The notes: a model not told the origin generated them from the sequence alone. Positions 45,164 through 55,547 are shown, numbered from the stretch's first letter. The stretch: 64,000 nt of DNA from Nannochloris sp. 'desiccata' (GCA_019044685.2 JAGTXX020000015.1:1364001-1428000); one strand, 5' to 3'. Made by a program: numbers and translations.

Positions 45164-47312
45164 CTGTTCTCTATAGACCTTACTAAACAACCTTACTAAA
45201 CTTTTAAGTAAGTGCGTCTGCACTTTCCGACCAGGCCGCAATCCCTCCCTCCTATGATACTATATACTATACTTAAATAAATAATAAAGCCTACATTTGA
45301 TTAGTTAACCGAGCTTATTGTAGTCTTTGATTCTTTGTAGCCAATTATTAACCTTGGCTCCATATCTTAGAAATTGTTCCTCTCTGTTTGAGACTCTAGA
45401 TATGTTTTTTTTTTTTTTTTCCGTTGTTCTCTCTCTCTGATGTTTTCGAGAGAGACATATTTTTTCTACTTCATCGATTCATTTATGCATTGTGCATACC
45501 ACCCAACGCACAGAGGCCGGAGTGGCGCTGTCATAGGCCCATCGACAGACCGTTGCACTACTCCACACTCTCACTCGCTTTGCCTGCTAATTTCAAAGTT
45601 CACGTGTTGTCCTGTTCCCGTCGTCTTTTCTTTTTCTCTCTCTCTCTCTCTTCCCCTCCCACCGCCCGCTTTTTTTTTTTTTTTGATTTTGATTTTTCGC
45701 TCTTTAATATTTCCTTATACGAAAAGACTGAGCAAATACATACGTCCCCCTATTCTCCCAATAAAGCATATCATCTTCGGTTTATACGGCATCTTGCACT
45801 CCCGCATCCCTCATTCCTTTTTTAATTTTTCATTCTCTAAATAAAAACCTGAGGCGGCGGTTGAAAAATTTAAAAAAATTCAACCTTGTTCCGCCCAAGT
45901 ATATCAAGGATTGATGAATACACCCATCTCCTTTTTTTGTCTCTTTTAATGTTTATCTGCGTCATGTTCAGTAAACTTTTTATATTCTATGCCCCTTTTC
46001 AGTTTTCTTTGAAATCCTTCTCTTGGAAAATAATGATTTAAGAAGGGCGCCGTCTTTTTTTTCTGTTTCTTTCTTTCTTTTATCCTTTGAAGGCTCTCTC
46101 TCTTTTTTTATTTGAAATGTCTGTGTTCTTTGCCTTGCCTTTTGAATTTTCATATAAAAGCCACCATGATGTACTGGTGGTTTATGGGGTTGAGGACTCC
46201 AAATATAGATATATACGTACCGATACAACAACTTTTATTAATTTTTGAAGATTACTAGAACATCACCATCTGTATTTTTCTTTCTTTAGATTTTACCTTG
46301 AAGTTTACTCTACTACTGCATACATGCTCCACGTCGTGTAGTATTACTAAAGAACTGGAAGAAAAAATAGTGAAATGGCTTCCCTTGTATCCCAAAGCGT
46401 CTCCTGTCGTCCTTTTTTTTTTTTGAAAAAAGGTGTTTTCTCGAACTAATTTGCTTGCAAATTAGCATGTTGATATATACTGATGATACTTTTCAACTAT
46501 TTTCTTTATGTACATTGCTTTGCTGCCTTTTCTTCACCTTTCTTGAGTTTTCTTCTTAAAGTTTTATTTTATATCTTGGGATGTGGAATAAAATACTACT
46601 CTACTAATCAACGCATGAGGCTGATGTTCCTTTGTTTTGCTTTGCCAACATATATACACCTTTGGAAGAAAGAAAGAAGCTTACAAGGGTTGCCCGCATT
46701 CTTTGAAAATACGCGTGTTAGACCAGGAAAGAACTTTAAGCAGATGCTCTATGGTAGTCGCGAAAAAAAAAAAAGACTTTCCCGTTGGCTCCTTTTTGCG
46801 AAATAAAGCATCTCAAAACTTCCCACCCACCTCTACTTTTCCTCTTTTCTACACCTTTCCCCGCGTGCTGCACCTCTAGTACTTCTTTCTGACATTCATA
46901 TCCCCCCCCCCCCCATTTTTAGGCGGTGCTGCTCGGGTAAATTGATGAGAATTATTTTTCCCGTCATTGGTGCTTTGCCCACTTTTGTCTATATTGATTC
47001 TTCCTCTGCATTTCCAGAGCCATGATATAATATATCTCCAATTGATTTTATAATTTACGTAGTCCGCGTCTAAAGAAAAGTAGAATTAGATCTATTCCTC
47101 GTTTCTTTTTAAAGTAGACCGGGTGCGATTTTTCTTCTTGTTTGTACGTTTTTCCTGGTTTCTTGTTTGATTCTAATCTGATGTTTAACAAATAAGCCAC
47201 CTCGAGCACAGATTCAGACAGATTATATTACAGTAGTAAGCTAAATTTTCATCAAAGAAGTTACTAAGAAAATGCAAAAGGAAAGCTGGCGACATTTCTT
47301 CGATGTCAATTC
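45164..47312. other. 2.1-kb gene-free pyrimidine-rich region
   Basis: No convincing ORF, splice pair or RNA gene. From about 45400 to 46950 the plus strand is strikingly T/C-rich. It has T runs at 45405-45420, 45671-45684 and 46416-46425, CT microsatellites near 45428 and 45637, and a run of thirteen C at 46902-46914. A small inverted repeat (9-bp arms) lies at 46446-46465. The 5' edge probably includes the PPR-cyclin 3' UTR (AATAAA-like sequences near 45275). A minus-strand TGTAA at 47228-47232 belongs to TOM20. Confidence 0.6.
47228..47232 (-). terminator. TGTAA polyadenylation signal (minus strand)
   Basis: Reverse-complement TGTAA 81 nt after the TOM20 stop codon. Confidence 0.45.
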
Positions 47313-48151
47313 TTAGGTGGATGCAGCTCCAGTTCGTGAGAGCGCCACGATTCCAAAACCAAGAGCTACAAGCGCAACCCAACCACCTACATCGTACCAA
47401 AAATCACTGACCAAGGGCTCTTGTTTCATACCTCCACCACCACGACCACCAGCAGAGCCACTACCTTCACCACCTCTGGGTGAGCCCAGAGACGCTCCAG
47501 CAGCTTGCAACTGTCTTTGAAGCTCTTCATATAACTGAGGAGCTTTACTGGACATCTCCAAAGCGCGCTTATATGATTCATTTGCAGGTTCCTGGTCTAC
47601 TGCTTTCTGGAAACAGTCTCCTGCTTTGGAAAAGAAGCCTTCAGCGGAAGAAGCATCTCCAGAGAGAAAGCCCTGTGAGGTATATGCATTGCCAAGGCAC
47701 CAAAGAGCGTCGTGCCTTTTCGAATCGATTAAAAGAGCCTTTTCGAACTTTTCAATGGCGTCTTCAATCATCTCGTAAGCTTCTCCGCCCTGGCGAAAGT
47801 GAGCAAGCTCCAAAAGAGCACCACCCCATTTAGTAAGGGCCTGTAAAAGGTCAGAGCAGCGGTGGAGGACGAGAGGTTAGGTTGAGTGAAAAAAATATGA
47901 AAAGAGACATAGAAGGGGGGAATATGCTACCAAGGTGGAGATATACTCACCATGGCATCTTTATTGTTGGCTTTGTACTCCCGCTCTGCGTGTTCCCTGG
48001 CCTGTTCAAAGAACATCAACCTGCAAATAGTAACATTGAGCATTGAGAGGCACCTTGATTGACGATATCAGGCTAGCATGCAAGCTAGCTCAGCATAAAC
48101 AAATTTCATAGACTCTAACCTCTCAATATCTTCCCGCCCGAGTGTTTCCAT
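47313..48151 (-). CDS. TOM20: plant-type mitochondrial import receptor TOM20
   Basis: Three exons: 48151-48120, 48020-47951 and 47840-47313, giving 209 residues; the introns are 99 and 110 nt. The sequence follows plant TOM20 closely: LMFFEQAREHAEREYKANN, LTKWGGALLELAHF, KFEKALLIDSKRHDALWCLG and NAYTSQGFL. It then has a TPR-like helix pair, a Gly/Ser-rich linker and the C-terminal anchor WYDVGGWVALVALGFGIVAL. Plant TOM20 is tail-anchored in the outer mitochondrial membrane and binds presequences. It is unrelated in order to the N-anchored animal/fungal TOM20, so this supports a green-lineage origin. The first donor is GTTAGA. Confidence 0.95.
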
Positions 48152-48517
48152 CGCGTCTATTTGCTGCTTTTCAAAAAGTGATCAAACTCTAATTAAACAG
48201 AATTGGGTTTACAGTGTCCAAGGTTATGCCCTCTAAATCTGCGTAAAAGCAGTTTATTATAGCTATTTAAACTATCTTATTTCTTCTCGTGACTTCTCTA
48301 TGCCGTGTCTTTTGTGACCTTATTTTGTCTCTCCTCATTTCTGCCTTTTGGTTTCCCGCCCAGAACATCACAGCTGAAAACCCCTCCCTCTTGAAGATAC
48401 CCAAAGCAAACAGTGTTATCTTATTACATGCATACGCCTTTTGATATCGATATCAGGTATATAAGTGACGTCCTGTCAAGAGCCCAGGCTTATTGTGGAA
48501 ATGAAGAGAAGCAAAAA
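48152..48517. other. intergenic region
   Basis: 366 bp between two minus-strand genes, holding the TOM20 promoter and, at 48424-48428, the minus-strand TGTAA of ALG13 (90 nt after its stop). No gene is seen. Confidence 0.45.
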
Positions 48518-49129
48518 TCATCCCATTTTTTTCCGTCCGCTCTCTTGAGCCACAACTCCGCACAAAGCATCCACTCTGGACACAATTCCAGCCCCATTTC
48601 CAGGCACATACTCTTTCAAACTTGCAACATCCAACCCACGAACCACTTCAACCACCGTTTCTGGCGTGGCAGTTGCTAGGTACCCCTCAACTTTTAATTT
48701 TTCCGCCAATTCTTTTTGATGGTTATCCATCAAGGAGGCATTAGGAACAGCTATAAGAGGCAGTCCACGGCGCAGGGTCTCGAAAATACTCCCTGCTCCA
48801 GCATGAGAGATGACTAAACTGGCAGTATCCAGGCAGGAGGCGAGAGAAGGCGCGTATTCAAACCATGTAATGCTTAAAGCACCACCCCCACCATCACCGC
48901 CACTAGAAGCTTCATTGCTAGGGGAACTCGCCTTAAAGGAGCCCGAGGTGGCTGGCGGTGGAACTAATCTATGTATACGGTAGTTTTCTGAAGATCCTGA
49001 TTGGATAATTAGCGAGCTATAGCCTTTTTCTAGTAGAGCTGATGCAAATTGAGGCGAGTCTATATTTTTTATCAGTTCATCAAAGCGGGTTGTGCCTACA
49101 GTCACAAACACAACTTTATTAGTTGCCAT
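48518..49129 (-). CDS. ALG13: UDP-GlcNAc transferase subunit ALG13
   Basis: Single exon, 203 residues from the ATG at 49129, chosen because MATNKVVFVTVGTTRFDELI is the usual ALG13 start; an upstream in-frame ATG at 49153 would add eight residues. The GT-B C-terminal half is recognisable from ITWFEYAPSLASCL, ADLVISHAGAGS-like SLVISHAGAGSIFE, GLPLIAVPN and MDNHQKELAEKL. A Ser/Gly-rich insertion of about 25 residues follows LVPPPA. ALG13 joins membrane-bound ALG14 to add the second GlcNAc to the dolichol-linked N-glycan precursor on the cytosolic ER face. Confidence 0.92.
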   Translation of the reverse strand: MATNKVVFVTVGTTRFDELIKNIDSPQFASALLEKGYSSLIIQSGSSENYRIHRLVPPPATSGSFKASSPSNEASSGGDGGGGALSITWFEYAPSLASCLDTASLVISHAGAGSIFETLRRGLPLIAVPNASLMDNHQKELAEKLKVEGYLATATPETVVEVVRGLDVASLKEYVPGNGAGIVSRVDALCGVVAQESGRKKMG

Positions 49130-49307
49130 TGCGTGTGTATGTCTAAGCAGCAATAGTCCTTGCTGCTGCCCTAAAGCTAGATGAAGTTATAAACAAGAAA
49201 ATGTTGCTGGTCTTTGGAAATTGGACCCCTTCTCTTTTTTGAAAAAAAAATCTGTCTTCCTCCTATCAAAGGGAGGAACCCCTTTCTTATGTCAAGGGTA
49301 TTTCTAT

Positions 49308-50011
49308 CTATTCAAGAGCAACTTCTATTTTCGCTACTTTTCTCGCTTCTACAACTTTCGTCTTTGGGCATTGCATTTCTTGCCAATTAATAGGGATCAT
49401 CGCTTCTCCTGCTAAACTATGTGCTTCTACAACGCCAAGCTCATTTTGAGCGGTAGATAAGAAATAAGATCTCGTATCTCCTAGAGATATAACCTGAGCA
49501 CGTACCAGATCTCCTGGTCTAAAACACAAATGAAGCTGTACTTTATCTATCTCAGTTGCACGGACGTCTTGGATGCGTATGACGCCAGTACAGCGATGAG
49601 GAACAGGGGCGGAGCCCACAGCAAGGATGTCGACAGATGCGTTTCTAGGTGTGATAGTAATAACACGGGCAGTAATGATATGGCCAACTGCAGGAATGAC
49701 CGGCTGGGTGCCGCTACGAATGACTTCCACGCGGGGGCGGTCTCCGTCTTGGGTAGGAGGTAAGGTGTGTTTCGTGCCGACCAATGAGGCGCAGATGTAA
49801 GAATCTTTAATATAGGTCCCTTGGCCACTCTCGTGATCAGCCTGGGTATTTGAAAGGTAAAATGGGTTAATTTTATTGATACTCAATGGGTTAAACCCAG
49901 AAGAAAATGCGACAAAGGTGTCTAAACAGAAAATGTGAGCTGATTTTGAACACTTACCGACAGTGCCAAGCGCTCTCCAGGCGTGCACACGTCTTCTAAA
50001 GCTGCTGTCAT
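49308..50011 (-). CDS. CSL4: RNA exosome cap subunit CSL4 (EXOSC1)
   Basis: Exon 1 is 50011-49958 and exon 2 is 49841-49308; the 116-nt intron is phase 0. The protein has 195 residues, exactly the length of human EXOSC1. The N-terminal domain reads VCTPGERLALS and GQGTYIKDSYICASLVG. The S1 domain follows (VGHIITARVITITPRNASVD, then GVIRIQDVR and FRPGDLVRAQVIS), and the C-terminal block begins STAQNELGVVEA. The C-terminal zinc-ribbon cysteines are mostly absent, with only the single Cys in MQCPKTK remaining. CSL4 sits on the nine-subunit exosome ring and helps recruit cofactors for RNA decay and processing. Confidence 0.92.
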
Positions 50012-50408
50012 ACAGGTAGATCGTTTTTGTAGATGATTGCATATGCTATGTTGAACATACAGCAATGGGTCTTGAAATTCATTGCCTTGCTTGAATTTGA
50101 AGTTTGTGTTGGACCCAGGGAGAACGCAATGAAATGGCTTTAAGCCTCGTTTCCAAGCCTGCTTCTGCCTCTTCAAATATTTCAGGGTCTAGCGTGACTT
50201 GAAAAGGTGAGGGATTAGACTCTAAACGGCCAGGGGAATTCAGTGAACTCGGCGGCTGAACTGTAAATGATGAACTTGGGCCGGCTGCAAAGTGAACATT
50301 TTGTAGTTCTGATCGCTTTACAGCATTAGCTGATTTGTTTATAAATCTTTCGCTGAGCTTGCGTTTTAAACAGCTTTGTTTTATTTGTCCATCTGCAGTC
50401 TATTCACC
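50012..50408. promoter_or_regulatory. divergent promoter of CSL4 and RPL10A
   Basis: 397 bp between start codons. The CSL4 frame stays open upstream to 50176 without an ATG, so I treat that part as leader. A short pyrimidine tract precedes RPL10A. No TATA box is obvious. Confidence 0.4.
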
Positions 50409-51208
50409 ATGGCAAGCAAAGTAACTGGAGAAATCCTCCGTGAGGCTATCAACACTGTCCTCGAGGTAAGTGATGGTGTTTAAAAGTGTTTATTATGCAG
50501 CAAAGAAAATAATTAATCTAGTTGCCTCGCAAGTTCTATGTTCATGCTTCAAATTCAGTGCATTCTCACATTCTTATATATTTATTCTTCTCTTCCCTTC
50601 TCTAATTATAGGGTGCGGCCACCAAGAAACGTAACTTCACTGAGACCATCGAACTCCAGATTGGTTTGAAGAACTACGATCCTCAGAAAGATAAGCGTTT
50701 CAGCGGTTCCGTCAAGCTTCCTTTCTGCCCTCGTCCCCAGATGAAGGTCTGTGTTCTCGGTGATGTGAAGCATTGCGAAGAGGCCACTGCCATTGGCGTT
50801 GATGCCATGACTGTTGACGATCTTAAGAAGCTTAACAAGAACAAGAAGCTCGTTAAGAAGCTTGCCAAGAGGTATGCTGCTTTCCTTGCTTCCGACTCTG
50901 TCATCAAGATGATTCCCCGTCTCTTGGGCCCTGGTCTTAACAAGGCCGGTAAGTTCCCTACCCTCATTACCCATAACGACTCTCTCGAAAACAAGGTCAA
51001 TGAGATCAGATCTTCCGTCAAGTACCAGCTTAAGAAGGTCCTTTGTCTCGGTGTTGCTGTTGGCAATGTCGCTTTGGCTGAGAAGGAATTGTATATTAAC
51101 ATTCAAATGGCTATCAATTTCTTGGTTTCCTTGTTAAAGAAGAACTGGCAGAATGTCAAGACCTTGAACATCAAGTCTTCCATGGGCAAGCCCGTGCGTT
51201 TGTACTAA
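50409..51208 (+). CDS. RPL10A: cytosolic ribosomal protein uL1 (RPL10A)
   Basis: Exon 1 is 50409-50465 and exon 2 is 50612-51208; the 146-nt intron is phase 0. It encodes 217 residues, the length of eukaryotic L10a. [40 protein letters not shown] and [19 protein letters not shown] are diagnostic. It forms the L1 stalk of the 60S subunit that guides E-site tRNA exit. The exon is rich in C/G-ending codons (AAG, GTC, CTT/CTC), as expected for a highly expressed gene. Confidence 0.97.
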
Positions 51209-51783
51209 GGTGTTGTTTGGTTTTTAACTTTTTAATAAGATCAAGTTTTTTTATCTTCTGTCCTTGACTGGTGCATTTTGCATTTTTCTGCACTTCTTCT
51301 TTAGAATTGCATAGATTCTGATGTATTAGTCTTGAGTTCCTTTTTATATAATATTCTGGTAGGCTATTGGTGGCGCGGGAGTTCACCGAGTGTGTTCTTC
51401 CCGGTATGTCGGATCTTTTCTTTTTTTCAACATCATAACAAAAACACAAAAAAAATCATTGGCCATTAAAACTAACCAAGGAGTAGCTGGTGCCTCGTAA
51501 TTGTCTGGAAATAAGCCACCAGGCTGCGCCAACCGCTTCCATTGGGAGCTTTCTTTCTTTAAAACGAATGGAAAGCGCTTGCCATGGTCCGGCAAGTTTC
51601 GCTGCCCTGTGAAGAGAAAAATGTAATAAAAAAATAAGCTACAGGAAGGCATACGTTGTATCTATTAGATAATCGGTGGTTTCTTACAAGGCCAGACCAG
51701 CTTGGTCAGACGTAATTTAGTAAAACAGGAAAAGAAAACGAGGAGCGAGCGCTGAATTAAATTTTTATTTTACTAAAACCTTA
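51209..51783. other. intergenic region, convergent
   Basis: 575 bp between the RPL10A stop and the FLU-like stop on the opposite strand. A TGTAA on the minus strand (51684-51688) lies 96 nt after the FLU stop. About 51430-51606 is open in two minus-strand frames and is preceded by an acceptor-like site, but no start codon could be found (see findings). Confidence 0.4.
51684..51688 (-). terminator. TGTAA polyadenylation signal (minus strand)
   Basis: Reverse-complement TGTAA 96 nt after the FLU-like stop; the same bases also resemble a 5' splice site (GTAAGA). Confidence 0.4.
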
Positions 51784-52941
51784 TTAAATCGGCCCATCGG
51801 TATTCATTTGCGAAATATATTTATCATAGTACTCTGCTGCCTTTTCAAACTCTCCGATATCAGTATAGATATCAGCAATGACGCCATAAGCATCAGCGTC
51901 ACCAACATGATCACCCGTCTCACTGGAAATTTCCAACACTCTCTCCAGATACTTAATTGCTTGACGATTTTGGTTAGAAAGACGACTGGCAGCTGCAAGA
52001 CCACGCACTGCTCGTCTTTCACGCACTTTATCACCCATGGATTTGGCAAGCATAAGTGCCTTTTCGAATCGAACCATAGCAGGGCCAGCCGCAGACTCTT
52101 TCAACAATTTTTTACCTTCCTTCAACGCTGCCTGACATTGCTTCACTTCTGGCCTGAGGTCCTCCTCATCAATGCTGGCAAGGCTGACCGTAGCAGCTTC
52201 AGGATTACCTACAGCAGCAGCTGCAGCTTCAACCGCAGGCATAACAGCTTTAGGAATGGAGGTCACTTGAGGCATGGGCATTGGCTTCACAGCCCCGCTG
52301 GGTACAGAGAGCTTATTAGAGCGGGAAGTAGAGGTGTCTGCATTTGTAGAAGCACCACCAAGGGTAGTAGAAGGAGGAGCATACGTTAATCCGGGTGCGA
52401 ATAAGGTTCCTGCTCTTGCTTGCTGCCTTAGTTGAGTATTAATAGTTCTCAGCTGTTCGTTTAATCGTTCCATCTCATCTTTGCGACGGCGGGCGGAGAT
52501 ACCACCTACTAAAGCGCCGGTGAGAGCTACAAACTCGGTGATACCTACAACATCAATACCAAAAGGGGTGGCACAGAATTGGTCTGCGGGGGAACGACGA
52601 GACTCTTCCTCAATTTCTTTTTTAACTAAATTAAATTCTTCACGGGCGGCTGCTTCTTCTTTCTGACGGAGGGAATACAGTTCAGCTTCTTCATCTGCGA
52701 GAATGCCCCTGGCACCGGTGGATTTGAGGAAAGGTCCGTTGACAGCGAATGCAGGGGGTGCAAGAGCAAGAGAAACGGCAGTAGCAACGCCGAGAAGACC
52801 TACTGCCATGCGGTCGCTCCTCGAGAGGCCATCCTTTGGGGCAGCTTGAACGTTATGCGATTTTCTAGCGGAACGAGGCTTTATGACGGCATATGTAGAG
52901 TTAATAGAGGGCTTGACGGCTCCTACTTGCTGCACTTTCAT
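51784..52941 (-). CDS. FLU: FLU-like regulator of tetrapyrrole synthesis (TPR protein)
   Basis: Single exon, 385 residues. An N-terminal plastid transit region (1-40, basic, Ser/Asn-rich) precedes a hydrophobic segment ending AxA-like (AVGLLGVATAVSLALAPPAFA, 46-66). A charged coiled coil, a membrane segment (GIDVVGITEFVALTGALVGG, 128-147), a second coiled coil and C-terminal TPRs (about 275-385) follow. The order and the TPR sequence (RERRAVRGLAAASRL, DAYGVIADIYTDIGEFEKAA) match plant FLU and Chlamydomonas FLP. FLU is a thylakoid protein that binds glutamyl-tRNA reductase through its TPRs and stops 5-aminolevulinate synthesis in the dark. Codon use resembles the neighbouring plastid-protein genes. 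Confidence 0.85.
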   Translation of the reverse strand: MKVQQVGAVKPSINSTYAVIKPRSARKSHNVQAAPKDGLSRSDRMAVGLLGVATAVSLALAPPAFAVNGPFLKSTGARGILADEEAELYSLRQKEEAAAREEFNLVKKEIEEESRRSPADQFCATPFGIDVVGITEFVALTGALVGGISARRRKDEMERLNEQLRTINTQLRQQARAGTLFAPGLTYAPPSTTLGGASTNADTSTSRSNKLSVPSGAVKPMPMPQVTSIPKAVMPAVEAAAAAVGNPEAATVSLASIDEEDLRPEVKQCQAALKEGKKLLKESAAGPAMVRFEKALMLAKSMGDKVRERRAVRGLAAASRLSNQNRQAIKYLERVLEISSETGDHVGDADAYGVIADIYTDIGEFEKAAEYYDKYISQMNTDGPI

Positions 52942-53286
52942 GTTTATCGAATTCTGTAAATTTCAATTGTTTAAGATTAGCTGCCAACTGGAGAATGCTC
53001 TGCTGCAGTTTTAAGTATAGCTTCCTTGAGTGTTGTAGAGGCTATGTAAGATTAGCTGAGAGATTGAAATGCTTGCAAATTCGAATCAGGGACGCAGATA
53101 TGGCGTGCGTGTCAGATAACTTGAAGACCGAAATATCGAGAGTAAGCTTGCGTTGTAAAACCTTTAATCACCCTTTATATAGTGTTACTTATACCGTTTG
53201 AAAATGAATTCTCGTTTCTGCAATTTCGCTTGGGTGCTTCACAAGCGCACAATCTTGAACTTAATTTATTGATCGAACGAAACACG
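52942..53286. promoter_or_regulatory. divergent promoter of FLU-like and mTERF genes
   Basis: 345 bp between start codons of two probable organelle proteins. No ORF; promoter elements cannot be resolved by eye. Confidence 0.4.
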
Positions 53287-54270
53287 ATGCAAGCCTTGGC
53301 TGCTTTTCGAGCAAGCCAGCTTCAATTCCTAGCTCCATATACGCAATGGAGACCGATACTTAGCTCGCAGTGGCCGCTTAAGCCCGATGAACGCTCAACT
53401 CCTCGATCATCGCCGACGACGCCACCGCAACGCCCCTCCTCTTCTTCCTCCCTCGTCCCCGCCACAACCAACCAGCACCGCAATCTCTTTCCTTCATTGA
53501 CTGACATTGTAGCCAGTGCCATCCACCGTCTTGTCCTCCTTGTCACTTCTTTAAACCGAGCCTCTGCTAATGAGATTTATGTTCGCCGAAATTTACAACA
53601 AATTAGTATCCACCCTTTAGAGCTAGATTTGTTATCCCTACACCATCCAGATGTATTCAGAGTTAGTGTTCGGCACTCGATCGAACCTGTCATCCAGTAT
53701 TTGCGAAGTCAGGGGCTTACTGGCTCGGCTTTAGCTCAGGTTATTTCTAGGGCGCCGGGGGTCCTTTCTTCGAGCGTTGAAGACCAAATAATGCCTTTGT
53801 GTACTTTCTTAAAAGATAGATTAGGTACGAGAGGTATGAGCGCATTGTTACGGTACCCACCTATAGTAGAAATATCTCCATTAGTGCTGCAGAAAGGCTT
53901 TGAAATGATGAAAGGCAGCGGAGCGAGTGATGAAGAGTGCGCCTTCTTTTTGAGAGAATTTCCGGAGCTGTTTGCCAGATTCTCTACAGTATTCGAATAC
54001 AGAAGTAGATCTCAGGTGATTCTTAATAATGGAGAGACAGCCGCAGCTGAAGTAGGAGGAGCAGAAGGGGGCATTGATGCTGAACAAACCCTTGAGACAG
54101 GAATGTTTTTTTCTACTTGGTTCTCCGATCAAATAGAGCAAGTACTGTTCTATTTTAGAGCTCTGAAGGCAGTCTCAGGCAGTGGATGGGACGTGAAAGT
54201 AGCCGAGACTGAGTTACGTATGTTGATAGAAGCGCTTGAAAACCGTCGTGATGGACAGATTAATAAATAA
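53287..54270 (+). CDS. mTERF-family organelle protein
   Basis: Single exon, 327 residues, starting at the first ATG in the frame. The N-terminal 75 residues are Ser/Pro/Arg-rich, consistent with an organelle transit peptide. The centre contains mTERF-type helical repeats: VIQYLRSQGLTGSALAQVIS, APGVLSSSVED, MPLCTFLKDRLG and LLRYPPIVEISP. These fit the pattern of a leucine-rich helix followed by a P-x-(V/I)L turn. mTERFs bind organellar nucleic acid and affect transcription, splicing or ribosome assembly. Plastid versus mitochondrial targeting cannot be decided. TGTAA lies at 54397-54401. Confidence 0.8.
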   Translation: MQALAAFRASQLQFLAPYTQWRPILSSQWPLKPDERSTPRSSPTTPPQRPSSSSSLVPATTNQHRNLFPSLTDIVASAIHRLVLLVTSLNRASANEIYVRRNLQQISIHPLELDLLSLHHPDVFRVSVRHSIEPVIQYLRSQGLTGSALAQVISRAPGVLSSSVEDQIMPLCTFLKDRLGTRGMSALLRYPPIVEISPLVLQKGFEMMKGSGASDEECAFFLREFPELFARFSTVFEYRSRSQVILNNGETAAAEVGGAEGGIDAEQTLETGMFFSTWFSDQIEQVLFYFRALKAVSGSGWDVKVAETELRMLIEALENRRDGQINK

Positions 54271-54301
54271 ATATTGAACTTAATCTCGCTAATGGATATA
54301 T

Positions 54302-54306
54302 TTACA
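54302..54306 (-). terminator. TGTAA polyadenylation signal (minus strand)
   Basis: Reverse-complement TGTAA 109 nt after the SDR stop, within the mTERF 3' flank. Confidence 0.35.
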
Positions 54307-54396
54307 AATTTATATACATTGCCTCTTGGGCGCAAAAAGGGGCAAAACGACCACACAAAAGATCAAAAATAGTTGTGTATTATACTTCTGCTAGAA

Positions 54397-54401
54397 TGTA
54401 A
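54397..54401 (+). terminator. TGTAA polyadenylation signal
   Basis: TGTAA 127 nt after the mTERF stop and only 14 nt short of the convergent SDR stop codon, so the two 3' UTRs probably overlap. Confidence 0.4.
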
Positions 54402-54414
54402 ACTAATAAGTAAC

Positions 54415-55215
54415 TTAAGATGCCAGCCACCCCCCATCCACAGCGATTCCCGCGCCAGTCACAAAGGACGCTTTGTCAGAGCACAACCACACCGCCGCCG
54501 CAGCCACTTCTTCAGGCCTTCCAGGCCTTTTCACCGGCTGACGCGCTTCAATCATATTCTCTACATCTATTGTATCACGGATATGATCAATCATTGCTGT
54601 TTGGATCACACCTGGGCAGATTGCATTGACTCGAATACCTTGCCCCGCCATTTCAATTGCTAAAGATTTTGTTAGACCCAGGACTCCGTGCTTGCTTGCT
54701 GCATAAGCTGGAAGCATGGGGAGACCAATTTTGCCAGCCACAGAAGAGCAATTGACAATTGCTCCCTTTAATCCTACTATTCCTTCTTCTCCGTTATTAG
54801 GAGAAGAAGAAAGTCCAGAGTTTTCCAGCATCAATGGGATTTCGTATTTGCAGCACAGAAAGACTCCTCTCAAGTTTACAGCCAAAGTTCGGTCGAAATT
54901 CTCTACAGAACAGTCAGAAATGCCACCGAATTTTCCATCAATCCCTGCGTTGTTGAATGCAGCGTCTAAGCGACCGTAGGTGTCTTTAACATGCTTCAGT
55001 AAAGAAACTACGTCTTCCTCTTGGGAGACGTCGGCCTTGTAAAAGCTAGCCCTTTTTTCCCCATGGGAGGAAGTAATCATACTGGCAGTTTCTTCGCCGC
55101 CTTTTTCATTGACATCCGAGGCGATCACACGGTATCCTGCTTGAGCGAAGGCGATGGCAGAAGCACGGCCAATGCCAGAAGAGGCACCAGTCACAAGCGC
55201 GACACGGCTGGTCAT
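54415..55215 (-). CDS. classical short-chain dehydrogenase/reductase
   Basis: Single exon, 266 residues. The cofactor motif TGASSGIG (9-16), Asp34 at the end of beta-2 (ASD, favouring NAD), NNAG (88-91), Ser157/158 and the catalytic YAASK (171-175) are all present. The C-terminus is standard (AAAVWLCSDKASFVTGAGIAVDGGW). The length is typical of the family and no targeting peptide is seen. The pattern resembles bacterial-type cyclopentanol/3-oxoacyl reductase-like SDRs. Substrate cannot be predicted. Confidence 0.93.
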   Translation of the reverse strand: MTSRVALVTGASSGIGRASAIAFAQAGYRVIASDVNEKGGEETASMITSSHGEKRASFYKADVSQEEDVVSLLKHVKDTYGRLDAAFNNAGIDGKFGGISDCSVENFDRTLAVNLRGVFLCCKYEIPLMLENSGLSSSPNNGEEGIVGLKGAIVNCSSVAGKIGLPMLPAYAASKHGVLGLTKSLAIEMAGQGIRVNAICPGVIQTAMIDHIRDTIDVENMIEARQPVKRPGRPEEVAAAAVWLCSDKASFVTGAGIAVDGGWLAS

Positions 55216-55547
55216 TGGAAGGGTACCTTGGAGAACAGGGGCTGTGGCACCTTGCCTATAATAACAGTACTTGCATATTACAGCAAGAAAAGGAAGTTAT
55301 TGAAAGGAAGTGGGGTACAAGGCATGGCTGATGAGAGTGACACTGCCAGATTCATGTTGGCGCCCGGGGAGGGTGCTGCTTTCATTGACCTACATGAAGA
55401 GCTCTGCCCTTTTCCATACTCAAAACTTATCTCCCTAATATCTACATAGCTTGAGAAGAAACTTCGAACAGGCCTGCTCTATACATTGCTGCTGTTTGTT
55501 TAATTTACCGAGGAATCTCCAGAACACAATTATTTAATTATACTACT
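55216..55547. promoter_or_regulatory. divergent promoter region
   Basis: 332 bp between the SDR and HAD phosphatase start codons. A plus-strand frame overlapping the SDR gene continues into it to 55449 but is a shadow. Nothing else is recognised. Confidence 0.4.

Noticed and set aside
45424..45844. Two overlapping plus-strand ORFs of 133-134 codons in the pyrimidine-rich region
   Set aside because: They are built from CT and T runs (Ser/Leu/Phe repeats) in two frames at once, which is low complexity rather than coding.
51383..51652. 89-codon minus-strand ORF starting MPSCSLFFYY
   Set aside because: Its ATG and hydrophobic start fall inside what looks like an intron or polypyrimidine tract, and the frame runs into the RPL10A 3' flank; no family resemblance.
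53040..53100. tRNA-like TTCGAATC stretch
   Set aside because: No A-box, acceptor stem or cloverleaf can be drawn around it.
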